Shown here: in pieces, positions 1 through 11,065 of the stretch | How the letters are laid out: every line of letters starts with the position of its first letter | How positions within the stretch are numbered: the first letter of the stretch is position 1 | Origin: Mytilisepta virgata | Taxonomy: Eukaryota; Mollusca; Bivalvia; Mytilida; Mytilidae | Reading direction: 5' to 3' | DNA length: 64,000 nucleotides | NCBI GenBank assembly: GCA_028015205.1 | Contig: CM051521.1 | Location: 126,984,614 to 127,048,613 of the forward strand | Notes under the pieces: generated by a model | Database searches by the model: none | The model's input: only the letters and a program-made list of their open reading frames with translations | What the model was told of the DNA's origin: nothing | Program-made: the position numbers and the translations under genes

Positions 1-14
1 ATACACTATATCTA

Positions 15-97
15 TATGCATAACAAAAAGTTTTAAAATTATGATTTTCAGAACCTTGGGCGCATAGGGGTCGAATTTTGAAAATTGTGAATTTAAG
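15..97 (+). repeat. Left copy of an ~83-bp direct repeat
   Basis: This stretch (TATGCATAACAAA ... GAATTTAAG) recurs at 837-919 with a few mismatches. The two copies flank the foldback element at 106-772. They are too far outside its ends to be its target duplication, so they look like part of a longer tandem or dispersed family that begins left of the window. Confidence 0.8.
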
Positions 98-105
98 ATG
101 CCTCT

Positions 106-772
106 ATGACAAGCCGTTTGACTATTTATTCTAACTTCAAGATATCTAATAAACTTTATAAGATATCTCATATAATTATTATCTATAAATTATATGAGAT
201 ATCTTATAAATTATATGAGATATCTTATAAACTATATAAGATATCTTATAAAATATGTGAGATATAGTATAAAGTATATAAGATATCGTATAAAGTTAAT
301 AAGATATCTTATAAAAACTAGATTAGATAAGATATCTGATATATTATATGAGATATCTTATATACTTTATAAGATATCTTCTAAAGTTTATAAGATATCT
401 CATAAAGTTTATAAGATATTTTATATAGTTAACAAGATATCTTATATAGTTTATAAGATATTTCATATAATTTATAAGATATTTCATATAATTTTCTTTA
501 TAAGATATCTCAAAAAGTATATCAGATATCTTATAAATATTTTTTATATAAGATATCTTATATACTTTATAAGATATCTTATAAAGAAAATTATATGAAA
601 TATCTTATAAATTATATGAAATATCTTATAAACTATATAAGATATCTTGTTAACTATATAAAATATCTTATAAAGTTTATAAGATATCTTATAAAAACTA
701 GATTATATAAGATATCTTATATATTATATGAGATATCTTGAAGTTAGAATAAATAGGAAAACGGCTTGCCAT
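106..772. mobile_element. Foldback MITE, 667 bp, with 8-bp target-site duplication
   Basis: The outer 42 bp at each end are inverted copies with only three mismatches (left ATGACAAGCCG, right complement ATGGCAAGCCG). The interior is a run of about thirty AGATATCTTATAAA-type units. GATATC is its own reverse complement, so the whole element can fold back on itself. It is flanked by ATGCCTCT on both sides (98-105 and 773-780), a plausible 8-bp target duplication as made by hAT-type transposases. There is no transposase gene. A 134-codon open frame inside it is only a by-product of the repeat. Class assignment rests on duplication length alone. Confidence 0.75.
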
Positions 773-836
773 ATGCCTCTTTTATTTTTCAATTTATGCA
801 TTTCATTTCTTTACAGTATCATCACACACAAAATAT

Positions 837-919
837 ATATATGCATAACAAAGTTTTAAAATTATAATTTTCAAAACCTTGGGCGCATAGGGATCGAATT
901 TTGAAAATTGTTGATTTAA
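837..919 (+). repeat. Right copy of the ~83-bp direct repeat
   Basis: Matches 15-97, including the shared core CCTTGGGCGCATAGGG. See that entry. Confidence 0.8.
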
Positions 920-2003
920 GCTTGTGACGTAAACTCCTCTTTAATTTTCGCCACGACTTTTTGTAGGGGGTGCGGGATTCACCGTCGATTCCGACAGTAG
1001 CTTTCTAGTTTAATTTGGAAATGGTCCTTGAAAGTTTACATCAACGTTGCAAACCATCACAAAATCATCAATCGTCCTAAAATCTTTCGTGTATAGTCGT
1101 TTCGTTCCAAGATTCTTTAGTTTTCTATGTAAATGAGCAATTTATCGGATTATCTGTTAGATTAGTGGCAGAAACTGTTTTATTTTATTGAGTTTCTGTT
1201 GGTCCCTGCGAAAATTTTTAATTTTTCTTTCTATTTTCTGTTGTTTATACTCTGCACTCTAACGTGTTCAAAATATCACAGAGAACACAGGTGTATCATA
1301 GAGGGAATAAAAATATTCCTGTCTTTGATTTTTATTATTTGCCTACAGCTTTGGTAATCATAATACTTAGATTAAAGATAATTAAAGGAATTCATGATGT
1401 ATGACGTCAATATAACAGACGATTTATTATTATTGTATCTAATTTTTATCCTGTTGAACAAAGCCATAATTAAGTGACAGGTGCTACTTCATATCTTCAT
1501 ATATTATATAGTCTTTTTTCTTTGAAGTTTCGGCACCCACGGAAATTTTAATATCTACTATGTCATATTTACCTTGGTAACTAATCAGACTGTATTTATT
1601 ATCAAATTATTATCAATAATTTGCGTAAATCACGAAAAAAAAATGAACAGGTAAGACTAGGTAAGAAATATGATGTATTAACAAATTTGCTGAAAAGATA
1701 CGCCTATTTCGTTGAATAACGACTCATCAGTTGTGATCAAAACCGAAAAGATGAACCAAAATGTTGTTAACCTTTCATTTTTGCCTTCAGAATATGCAAA
1801 CCATAATTTTAAAAAAACTGTTGAAAAATTTTCCCCCAAGATTTATTTATTATAAAACAATACCATGCTATAACACATAATGATACCGTCCGAGACTTTA
1901 TATCTCGATAATTCGCGCTTAAAACATAAAAATATCATAAATGAATAAGGATGCATTTACAAAAAGTCGAGATATCCACAAAAATGTCCCAGACCGTGAC
2001 CAA
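920..2003. other. Unassigned AT-rich sequence
   Basis: I see no coding frame with exon-like character, RNA gene or clear repeat here. It has long A/T runs and scattered stops in all frames. Confidence 0.5.
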
Positions 2004-2240
2004 AGATTCACATCCTCTGCTGGACCTATATCCCAAGCTCTGTACGGTTATATGTTATGTGTGTATACAATATCGGCAAAAGATTCGCATCCTCTGCTGG
2101 ACCCATATCGCAAGCTCTGTACGGTTATACACTTATGTGTGTATACAATATCGGCAAAAGATTCGCATCCTCTGCTGGACCCATATCCCAATCTCTGTAC
2201 GGTTATACACTTATGTGTGTATACAATATCGGCAAAAGAA
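2004..2240 (+). repeat. 78-bp tandem repeat, 3 copies
   Basis: A unit beginning AGATTCGCATCCTCTGCTGG and ending with TACAATATCGGCAAA repeats at 2004, 2081 and 2159. A 78-bp unit is a multiple of three, which is why open frames exist in several phases here. I do not regard them as genes. Confidence 0.85.
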
Positions 2241-2650
2241 TACTAAACTTCCAGAATTTCTAACTTGAACCAATAGAAAAGCTGCCACGATGTCCTCATT
2301 GCTTCAATAATAAACCGGTCACCATCATACCCGCCTTAATGTGCAGCAATGTTAAACTGTGATATTGTTAAACTCACAGGAAAACTAAAGATGAAATGAT
2401 TTACGGCTCGTAGCGATATTATAAAAAACAAGCTTCATTTCTATACCATTTTTCTCTTCGGAAAAGTTTACATTAACCTGATTATTAAGTATTTAATTAT
2501 AATAACTACCTTCCATTGGTTGTAACCATGACTACTGTTTCCAACTTTTATGGTAAATAACAAAACTGATAACAAAATATGTTAACAATGACATAACAAT
2601 CAAACAACGCCATCTAATCGAAAAGAGCGAAAAACACAAATATAAAAACA

Positions 2651-3040
2651 GTCAGGTTAGTCAGGTACACTGGGCTTAAACAGATTTTATGAGCACCAAA
2701 GCTCCCCTTATCCATGTCAGGTTAGTCAGGTACAGTAGGCTTAAACAGATTTTATGAGCACCAAAGCTCCCCTTATCCATGTCAGGTTAGTCAGGTACAG
2801 TGGGCTTAAACAGATTTTATGAGCACCAAAGCTCCCCTTATCCATGTCAGGTTAGTCAGGTACAATGGGCTTAAATAGATTTTATGAGCACCAAAGCTCC
2901 CCTTATCCATGTCAGGTTAGTCAGGTACAGCGGGCTTAAAGAGATTTTATAAGCACCAAAGCTCCCCTTATCCATGTCAGGTTAGTCAGGTACATTGGGC
3001 TTAAACAGATTTTATGAGCACCAAGGCTCCCCTTATCCAT
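2651..3040 (+). repeat. 65-bp tandem repeat, 6 copies
   Basis: Six head-to-tail copies of a 65-bp unit (GTCAGGTTAGTCAGGTAC ... CCCCTTATCCAT) fill exactly 390 bp. They differ by only a few substitutions, so the expansion is recent or homogenised. Confidence 0.92.
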
Positions 3041-4019
3041 GTTGGCCTTTTGATGTATAAAAACACTAGAAAAGCCTATACAGTATATGATTAACAAAAT
3101 GGTGACCGTTATCTAAAAATGTTAAAAAATAGGCTGGTCATTATATGATTTAGATAGCAGCGTCAAAATTTACTCTTTTTAACTGTAAAATTAGCTAAGG
3201 CTCCCATAGCTACTTGTCCTAAATCTGTAAAGATTTCCAACCTGCAACGTTATTAAATCTCCTGGATTAAACTGAAACGATGTCTAGCTTTCATCAAGAG
3301 GAAACGATATCATCATATCAATGTTTCGTTGGTTTATATCCATGTTTGGCAGAATACACGCTCACATCTGTATAGTGTCGATGAGTTGGAGTTTCAATAT
3401 TTCCATTTTAAATATCGGTATATCAAAAGCAATAAGAAAGAAATTCCATAAAGTTAAAATCAAAAGAAAAGGCGATTTCTAGACAAGATGAAGAAAATCC
3501 GAAGGCCATCCAACAATCGTAAATCCAGAAACAAAGAAAAACACCGAGAGGGTGGAAGGACGTGAAAAAAGAAAGAACAGAAAAACGACAGAGAAATAAA
3601 AAAAAGATGCGATGAGGTCGGTACCTGTAAGCAGTTCCAGCCTCTTTTAAGACAGCCGCTATGTAGTTTCATAGCATTCCCAGTAATATGCCATGATGCA
3701 TAATAGAGAAACAGCAAACAACGATAAATAGAAGCAGACAGATTCCATATCGTTAATTCATATTCAATAACGATTTACAACTTAGTCATGATGACCGTAA
3801 AATCCTGAAGTGATGACTTCAGTGGAAAATAGTAATAGAGAATAATCCAATACGTTCTGTATTGTTGATTCTGATTGGTCGACAAAGTGATGTCTGGGAT
3901 ATTTATTTTTCGATAAATGACGTTCATCGTATGAATATGTGACCCAGTAAAAAAGTGCCATTTCAAACCGCTTATTTCTTTCTTATTTTGCCGAAAAGAG
4001 AAATTATTATGGAATTATA
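3041..4019. other. Unassigned region with a dispersed-repeat fragment
   Basis: No gene is supported. About 3600-3830 (GGTACCTGTAAGCAG ... AGTCATGATGACCGTAAAA ... GATGACTTCAG) resembles 15,650-15,840 in the same orientation, so a dispersed repeat family has at least two members in the window. Confidence 0.5.
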
Positions 4020-4343
4020 AGTAATAAGAGTTGTTTTTCCGCAATTTATCGGTGTATAAAAAATAACAATCCAAAGATACTAATATTAGATGTAGTAAAT
4101 TTATACTATGCTGTATACGAAGCATTTCAAGGAGTTACCTCTCATCAGCAGCATTAAAACCGAAACATTCGGAAGACCAAAAACCAAACTTATAGTAAAC
4201 AAGAAGTACTCAACCAAAAATACCGAAATAGGAAGCCAATAAACTCGACCAGGTCACTCACAAACTTCGGACTTTATTCAGTTTGTGAGTAAACTGGTCT
4301 CCTTTATACACCGATAAATTGCTTCAAAACAACCCTTATTACT
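4020..4343. mobile_element. Non-autonomous element with ~40-bp terminal inverted repeats
   Basis: AGTAATAAGAGTTG...GCAATTTATCGGTGTATAAA at 4020-4060 is repeated in inverted form at about 4302-4343. The interior contains a second inverted pair (GACCAGGTCACTCACAAACT at about 4249 against its complement near 4297). It also holds a ~185-bp block that reappears inverted at 29,458-29,636. There is no coding capacity. Type unknown; the short length and inverted ends suggest a MITE. Confidence 0.65.
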
Positions 4344-4379
4344 ATAGAACAGACGACACCAGGAAAATAAAAACATTGC

Positions 4380-4530
4380 GTGCTACGGAGGAGTAAACAA
4401 TAATATGAATAAAGGAAATGTCCACTATGACGTACCAATCAATCCACGCCACCCAACAGACAGAACCCATGAAAAACGTAACACAACACTCTAAGAGCAT
4501 AAAAGACAAACATAAACACAAAAGAGTCAT
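4380..4530 (-). repeat. Fragment homologous to the tail of the RT element at 10.3-10.5 kb
   Basis: The reverse complement of this stretch reads GACTCTTTTGTGTTTATG, then GTTCTGTCTGTTGGGTGG, then TTGATTGATTGGTACGTCAT and GACATTTCC. This parallels 10,310-10,430 on the plus strand. It lies at the edge of the 43-bp satellite, whose unit corresponds to the start of the shared block. Confidence 0.65.
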
Positions 4531-6479
4531 GATAGTCTGACTAGGTAGACAAACATAAACATAACAGAGTCAAGAGAGTCGGACTAGGTAGACAAACATA
4601 AACATAACAGAGTCATTCAGGATAGTCTGACTAGGTAGACAAACATAAACATAACAGAGTCAAGCTGGGCTAAGAAGACAAACATAAACATAACAGAGTC
4701 ATTCATGATAGTCTGACTAGATAGACAAACATAAACACAACAGAGTCAGGATAGTCTGACTAGGTAGACAAACATAAACATAACAGAGTCAGGATAGTCT
4801 GACTAGGTAGACAAACATAAACTTAACAGAGGCATTCATGATAGTCTGCCTAGGTAGGCAAACATAAACATAACAGAGTCAGGATAGTCTGACTAAAAAG
4901 ACAAACATATACATAACAGAGTCATTCATGATAGTCGGGCTAGGTACACAAACATAAACATAACAGAGTCAGGATAGTCTGACTAGGTAGACAAACATAA
5001 ACATAGCAGAGTCATTCATGATAGTCTGACTAGGTAGACAAACATAAACATAACAGAGTCAAGACAGTCTAACTAAAAAGACAAACATAAACATAAAAGA
5101 GTCATTCATGATAGTCGGGCTAGGTACACAAACATAAACATAACAGAGTCAGGATAGTCTGACTAGGTAGACAAACATAAACATAGCAGAGTCATTCATG
5201 ATAGTCTGACTAGGTAGACAAACATAAACATAACAGAGTCATTCATGATAGTCGGGCTAGGTACACAAACATAAACATAACAGAGTCATTCATGATAGTC
5301 GGCTAGGTACACAAACATAAACATAACAGAGTCAAGATAGTCTGACTTAGTAGACAAATATAAACATAACAGAGTCATTCATGATAGTCTGACAAGGTAG
5401 ATAAACATAAACATAACAGAGTCAGGATAGTCAGAATAGGTAGACAAACATAAACATAACAGAGTCATTCGAGATAGTCTGGCTAGGTAGACAAACATAA
5501 ACATAACAGAGTCAAGATAGTCTGACTAAGTAGACAAACATAAACATAACAGAGTCATTCATGATAGTCTGACTATATAGACAAACATAAACACAACAGA
5601 GTCAAGATAGTCGGACTAAGTAGACAAACATAAACATAACAGAGTCAGGATAGTCTGAATAAGTAGAAAAACATAAACATAACAAAGTCAGGATAGTCTG
5701 ACTAGGTAGACAAATATAAACATAACAGAGGCATTCATGATAGTCTGACTAGATAGACAAACATAAACACAACAGAGTCAAGATAGTCTGACTAGGTAGA
5801 CAAACATAAACACAACAGAGTCAAGATAGTCTGACTAGGTAGACAAACATAAACATAACAGAGTCAGGATAGTCTGACTAGGTAGACAAACATAAACATA
5901 ACAGAGTCAGGATAGTCTGACTAAGTAGACAAACATAAACATAACAGAGTCAGGATAGTCTGACTAGGTAGACAAACATAAACATAACAGAGTCAGGATA
6001 GTCTGTCTAGGTAGACAAACATAAACATAACAGAGTCAGGATAGTCGGACTAAGTAGACAAACATAAACATAACAGAGTCAGGATAGTCTGACTAGGTAG
6101 ACAAACATAAACATAACAGAGGGCCAGAACAGTCTGACTAAGTAGACAAACATAAACATAACAGAGTCAGGATAGTCTGACTAGGTAGACAAACATAAAC
6201 ATAACAGAGGGCCAGAACAGTCTGACTAAGTAGACAAACATAAACATAACAGAGTCATGCATGATAGTCTGACTAGGTAGACAAACATAAACATAACAGA
6301 GTCATGCATGATAGTCTGACTAGGTAGACAAACATAAACATAACAGAGTCAAGATAGTCTAACTAAAAAGACAAACTTAAACATAACAGAGTCATTCCGT
6401 AGACAAACATAAACATAACAGGGTCAGGATAGTCTGACTAAGTAAACAAACATACACATAACAGTCAGGATAGTCTGAA
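4500..6479 (-). repeat. 43/47-bp minisatellite, ~45 units
   Basis: The unit is GACAAACATAAACATAACAG followed by AGTCAGGATAGTCTGACTAGGTA (43 bp). A second form carries four extra bases (AGTCATTCATGATAGTC, 47 bp). The two forms are interleaved, so some higher-order duplication has occurred. The unit matches the left part of the retroelement tail at about 10,300-10,345 in inverted orientation. No gene is present. Confidence 0.9.
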
Positions 6480-6845
6480 CGGGGGAAGGGTGTGTAACTC
6501 TCTTGATTTTTGACGGGGGTGTGCGGAAATGGGCTAAGAAAGGTACCCAAGGAAATACTAGAATACATGTCAATAATGTACAGGAAAAAATAATTTTGAT
6601 GAAAATACTTACCCGAAAACGGCCATATTGAAAAAGCACACCCCAACTAATACTGATGTTTACATATAAATATCTGAAGAATTGAATAGTACTCAAAGTT
6701 TGTGTAAATACAACCCGAATAAATATTAGTTTTTCAAAACATACCACAAATTAATACCAAATACCATGAAAACCCCATCCAAATTTTCCGCACATCCCCG
6801 TATAGGTTTATATAGGGAGTTGCGACCCCCCCCCCCCCTCCCCGG
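6480..6845. mobile_element. Element inserted into the satellite, 8-bp target duplication
   Basis: This 366-bp block interrupts the satellite. Its ends are approximate inverted repeats: CGGGGGAAGGG on the left and CCGGGGAGGG on the right complement. A second inverted pair, ACGGGGGTGTGCGGAAA against ACGGGGATGTGCGGAAAA, lies just inside. AGTCTGAA stands on both sides (6472-6479 and 6846-6853). The C-rich run near 6826-6843 belongs to the right end. No transposase is present, so it would need one supplied in trans. Confidence 0.65.
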
Positions 6846-6956
6846 AGTCTGAATAGGTAGACAGACATAAACATTACAAAGTCAGGATAGTCTGAATAGG
6901 TAGACAAACAAACACAACATATCAGGATAGTCTGACTATTTAGACAAACATAAACG
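6846..6956 (-). repeat. Distal part of the 43-bp minisatellite
   Basis: About two and a half diverged units of the same satellite continue after the insertion at 6480-6845. Confidence 0.8.
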
Positions 6957-8612
6957 AAGAGGAAGAGTAAGGATTGTCCTTTAGGGATCACCAACACACT
7001 GATTGGTATAACGAGTATAACAAGTGTTTTCCCTTCATCAAACTTATCTATACTGTTATAAATAAACCTAGTGAATTAAACGGTTCGTTCAAGATAAAAT
7101 CAATGTTATTGTAAGCAAATAATTAATCTCTGGAAGTATTTAATGTCGACTAATGTTGTGTCTTGTCGTAATGAAAAACATTTAAGTTCTTTACGGGAAA
7201 ATTTACATTCTTATGACCTTAAATGATAGTTACATCCGAGAAAAATATATATTCATTATTACAAGGGTGACTGTATTTAAAAATATAAGGTAAAAACGGA
7301 TGTCGGTTGATGCACACGAGAAGCCATACTCATTAATATTGGAGATATATAACAAAACAAGTCAATAGTGTTTTCACTAATATTCTTCATATATCTTCCC
7401 AGTCACCATAAAAAGCCTCAGAATTAAACGGTGCTTGCTGATTAAACCTTTTATAACAGATATCATACATGTAAGTAACGTAAATGACTTTACCTGGTGG
7501 TTTCGATTTTTAGTTTTTTCCGTTATATTCTCAGAACAAATGACCAAGGATCAGATCGCTGTCGAATGGACTAAAATGAAGGGGAAAAAATGAGATGTAA
7601 AGAGTTCTAAAAGAGTTGGGTCTGTTAATTCTGTATTTCACTCACAACTAGCAATTTAAAAATATTTAATAAAATATTTACCAATTTCTAATGTAGACCT
7701 CGGTATATATATTATATGAATATTTATAATTAATCATTAATAAGTTGGAGTTTTATATCCTTATATACCTATATGGAGTTATTTTCTTTCAGAACGACAG
7801 GTCTTTCTTTTGAAGAATCAACCCGGACGATACCAAGTTTCAATGAAATTTGCTTCAAGGCATAAAATAATGACCTGTGTAAGGTCATTATTTTCCCTGA
7901 TTAAAATGCAAACTATAATTTACTTTAGCATTTAATTCGTTTGATAGTTATCGTGTGTTGTTGCCAACTGGGGTTTTACTTTTTAATTTTCCATCTTTGT
8001 TAGGTTTAAGGCACAAACAATCCTTTCCTCCGTTTATTAGACTGAAGGCAAGATTTCCATTTGGCACCCCCATAAGTACATCTATATGCTTATTCCGTCT
8101 AAGATATACACAATTGGGGGTGCCATATGGAAGTCTTTCCAGACTGAAAAATCAACAATCGTCGTTGACGCACATTTTAATTTTTGGAACAAATAATGTG
8201 AAGTATGTTAATTTCTGAACAGTTCGTTAAAAATTGTTGGAAAAATAATCTGCTTTTCCACGATAAAAATGTCATGAAAAAAAGAAAAAAACATAGCATA
8301 CCCCTTTCATAAACTAAGTTGATACAATAAATTACTTACAAAGTGACTTGTATTTTTCATACACCGTAACAATTCATTTGTGTCTTGCTTCATGCAGTTA
8401 CACTAATATTTTTATTGTAACTGGATAATGATTTCTAAAGTTTATATCTAGATTAATTAGTGAGTTTTATTTCACATTATAAATAAGCCGTAGGGCGTAT
8501 TAAAGCCTAAACGCATCAGAAAAGAATATCCCACTTTAGTATGGTCGGTAAAATAGGATGCAAATCCTGCAAATCTTTGCAGAAAATAATATTTTTTGAC
8601 GGTATATAAGTC
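6957..8612. other. Unassigned sequence with a small hairpin
   Basis: No exon or RNA gene is recognised. At about 7868-7894 AATAATGACCT and AGGTCATTATT form a short perfect stem with a 5-nt loop. The rest is AT-rich and without clear repeats. Confidence 0.45.
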
Positions 8613-8756
8613 AGATAATGCATATTTTAAGGTTTTTCTTGTCGTATAACACACCTCGGGGTGTCAGGATTGCCCAAAGAAAGACTTCATTTGATCAATC
8701 CTGACACCCCTCGGTGTGTTATACTACTACTAAAAACCTTAAAATATGCATTATCT
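8613..8756. mobile_element. Long-stem inverted-repeat element (MITE-like hairpin)
   Basis: Arms 8613-8672 and 8697-8756 are nearly perfect inverted copies (AGATAATGCATATTTTAAGG at the outer ends, GGTGTCAGGATTG at the inner ends), separated by a 24-bp loop. No obvious target duplication beyond AT-rich sequence could be fixed. Confidence 0.75.
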
Positions 8757-9081
8757 ATAACATAACAGCCGCAAATAGAGGTAATTTTGTCAATTATCAA
8801 GATTTGGTACCATTTGTTCAAGTATTGTCATTAAGGACAAAACAGTTCACTGTCACATGAAATACGCTATTATGTACTCATTTACAGCAAAACACTTATT
8901 TTGGTTCTGATTGTCTTTTATGTTGAACAATTGTCTTAAAGTTGTCAAGTCTGTGTTAAAACTGTCTCTCAAAGCTTTTATTAGACATGTTAACGAAATG
9001 AACAAAACTTAGAAGGAAATGACCCTTTCATCAATAATTTTGAACTGTTAATTTTTCAGTCAAAAGAAGTGTTAAAATTAC

Positions 9082-9985
9082 AGTTCCTGGACAAGCGATG
9101 ACACGATAAAGGCCCTGTATTTCTTGCTGGACAACATTTTTGTTCGTTTTGGCAATACTGTGTATCGACAGATCACTGGGATTCCTATGGGTACAAACTG
9201 TGCTCCTCTCTTTGCCGACTTATTTTTATATTGTTATGAACAGTCTTTCATGAAAAAACCCATAAGTGTAAAATAAAGAATCGTGATAAATTAATTGACA
9301 TTTTTAACAATAATTGCCGGTATCTTGATGATGTACTTACTGTTAAACCCGAGTTTCTTAAATATGCAAAAGACATTTATCCAAAAGAGCTACATTTGAA
9401 CAAAGCTAGTAAGAATAGAAAATGCTGATCTTTTTTAGATCTTATTATAAACATGGAAAATGGAGAGATACGTACTAAAATTTATGATAAAAGGGACGAT
9501 TTTAATTTTCCAATTACTAACTTCCCCTTTCTTGATGAAGACGTGCCTGTGGCACAATCTTATGGAGTGTACATATCACGGCTTGTACGTTTTGTACGAA
9601 TTTGCTCTCGTCTAGAAAATTTTAACGAGCGAAACCATGCGATTACTAAAAAACATTTATTACAGGGTCATAGATTTCACAAGCTGCTTAATGCTTTTAA
9701 AAAGTTTTATAATAGATATCAACATCTTTTATCTAAATATCAAGCTTCCAGAAAAGGACTTATCATGAATGGGTTTTCAATCCTAGTTTCTACTGTAATA
9801 TCGTGAATAAATGCAAAAGTCTCGCTAGAAACCCAGAGGAATGTGGTAGTTATTTAAGATCTTTTCACAGTAATGGCTACAAATATGAAATTATGTGCAA
9901 TTCTGCAAAAATTGCTATTTCTCCCAATGGCTTGAAGACTTTAAATTCATACTGGTCTCTCATGAATACTGCCGATTTCTATTGA
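9082..9985 (+). pseudogene. Broken Penelope-like reverse transcriptase fragment
   Basis: Conceptual translation gives the core of a reverse transcriptase. It has TSDDTIKALYFLLDN, then GIPMGTNCAP-FADLFL (9178 onward), then the catalytic box YLDDVL (9321-9338), then a C-terminal region with FLDLII and RFVRICSR. The order and the MGTNCAP/YLDD motifs fit Penelope-like elements. The frame is broken at least three times: a stop and frameshift near 9275, a TGA near 9426, and a frameshift near 9790-9805. The amino-terminal part is missing and I see no GIY-YIG endonuclease. It is therefore dead in this copy. A second, more degraded piece lies at 25,505-25,725. Confidence 0.72.
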
Positions 9986-10620
9986 ACTCTATGAAGAGAT
10001 AGTATTAAACCCTTTATGGAAGCGTTATTTCAGACTTTTTTTTATTAGTACAGCAACAGTATCCGACTTGTAGATATGAGAACCTTAGCTAGCTTTACAG
10101 ATATTCTGACCCTGTGATCTAAATTATGTACTTTCCACTCTAATTTTGAGTTCTAGCAAGCGATCGTCTTGTTGGTAACCATACTGTATTAGTTTTTTAT
10201 AGTGTGTTTTATACACCAGAGTGTCAGGGTAGATAAGGGGGAGGTTTGAGTACCCATAGAACCGGTTCAACCCAACTAGTATTCAATGTCTGTGCCAAGT
10301 CAGACTATCCTGACTCTCTGTTGTGTTCATGTTTGTGTTTTGTACTGTTTTATGTTATTTTTGTGTCCGGAGTTCTGTCAGGTGGGTTGCTTTGATTGAT
10401 TGGTATGTCATTGTTGACATTTCCTGTTATCCATTTTGTTGTTTGTTAACGTCTCCTTTTGTGCTCTTTAATAGTTTTCTTATTGTTATTATTCTTATGG
10501 TTTATTGGTCATTTTACTATTTGATTTATTTACCATTAACTTTCACTGGTTGGTCGTCCATTGTTTATTCAGAGTATGAACTGTTCCCCATATTCTTGTT
10601 TTTTTTTATTGAGAACTGAG
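9986..10620 (+). repeat. Tail of the retroelement / dispersed repeat
   Basis: The sequence after the RT remnant contains CAGACTATCCTGACTCTCTG, then GTTCTGTCAGGTGGGTTGC, then TTGATTGATTGGTATGTCATT. This block has an inverted relative at 4380-4530. It is probably the 3' part of the same retroelement family. Open frames here encode only hydrophobic low-complexity sequence and are not called as genes. Confidence 0.55.
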
Positions 10621-11060
10621 AAAGCATTTATGTTTTTACCATTTTGGTCCAAATGCATTTAAATTGTCATTAAATTTTAAAAGACTCGTTTCAATTTTTT
10701 AAAACAAGTAGTGAGAAGATTATCATTATTGATTTTTACACAATTTATAGTCTTAAATATCCGCAAATTATGATATCCAATGATGTAAAGAAACTGACTG
10801 TCGGAAATTAGTAGCTTGATCGGAAATTGATGTAAGTGTAGTTCAGAGAAGACTTCATCTTCAAAGGTAGAAGAAGATACCCATTATATAGCTGGTAAGT
10901 AAGTTCTTTCACATTTTTTTAATAATTTTTTTATTTTTCAAATTTTGCTGAATTTTTAATACATGACCTGTTGTGTACTAACGCCGCATTTAAAATAAAT
11001 TCCTGATAAAATTGTTATTTTGTAGAAATGATTTTGTTTTACACATTTAGCTATTTCTCA
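10621..11060. other. Unassigned AT-rich sequence
   Basis: Nothing recognisable; no exon-like frame and no repeat unit seen. Confidence 0.4.
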
Positions 11061-11065
11061 TTTTT

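Noticed and set aside
194..598. 134-codon frame rich in I, Y, R, K
   Set aside because: By-product of the GATATC-unit foldback element; composition and periodicity mirror the DNA repeat.
1941..2268. Three overlapping ~100-codon frames
   Set aside because: All come from a 78-bp tandem repeat open in three phases; no splice or coding signals.
4342..6479. Evenly spaced near-identical units that might suggest a CRISPR array
   Set aside because: There are no unique spacers: the whole unit repeats with two length variants, and the window is animal nuclear DNA.
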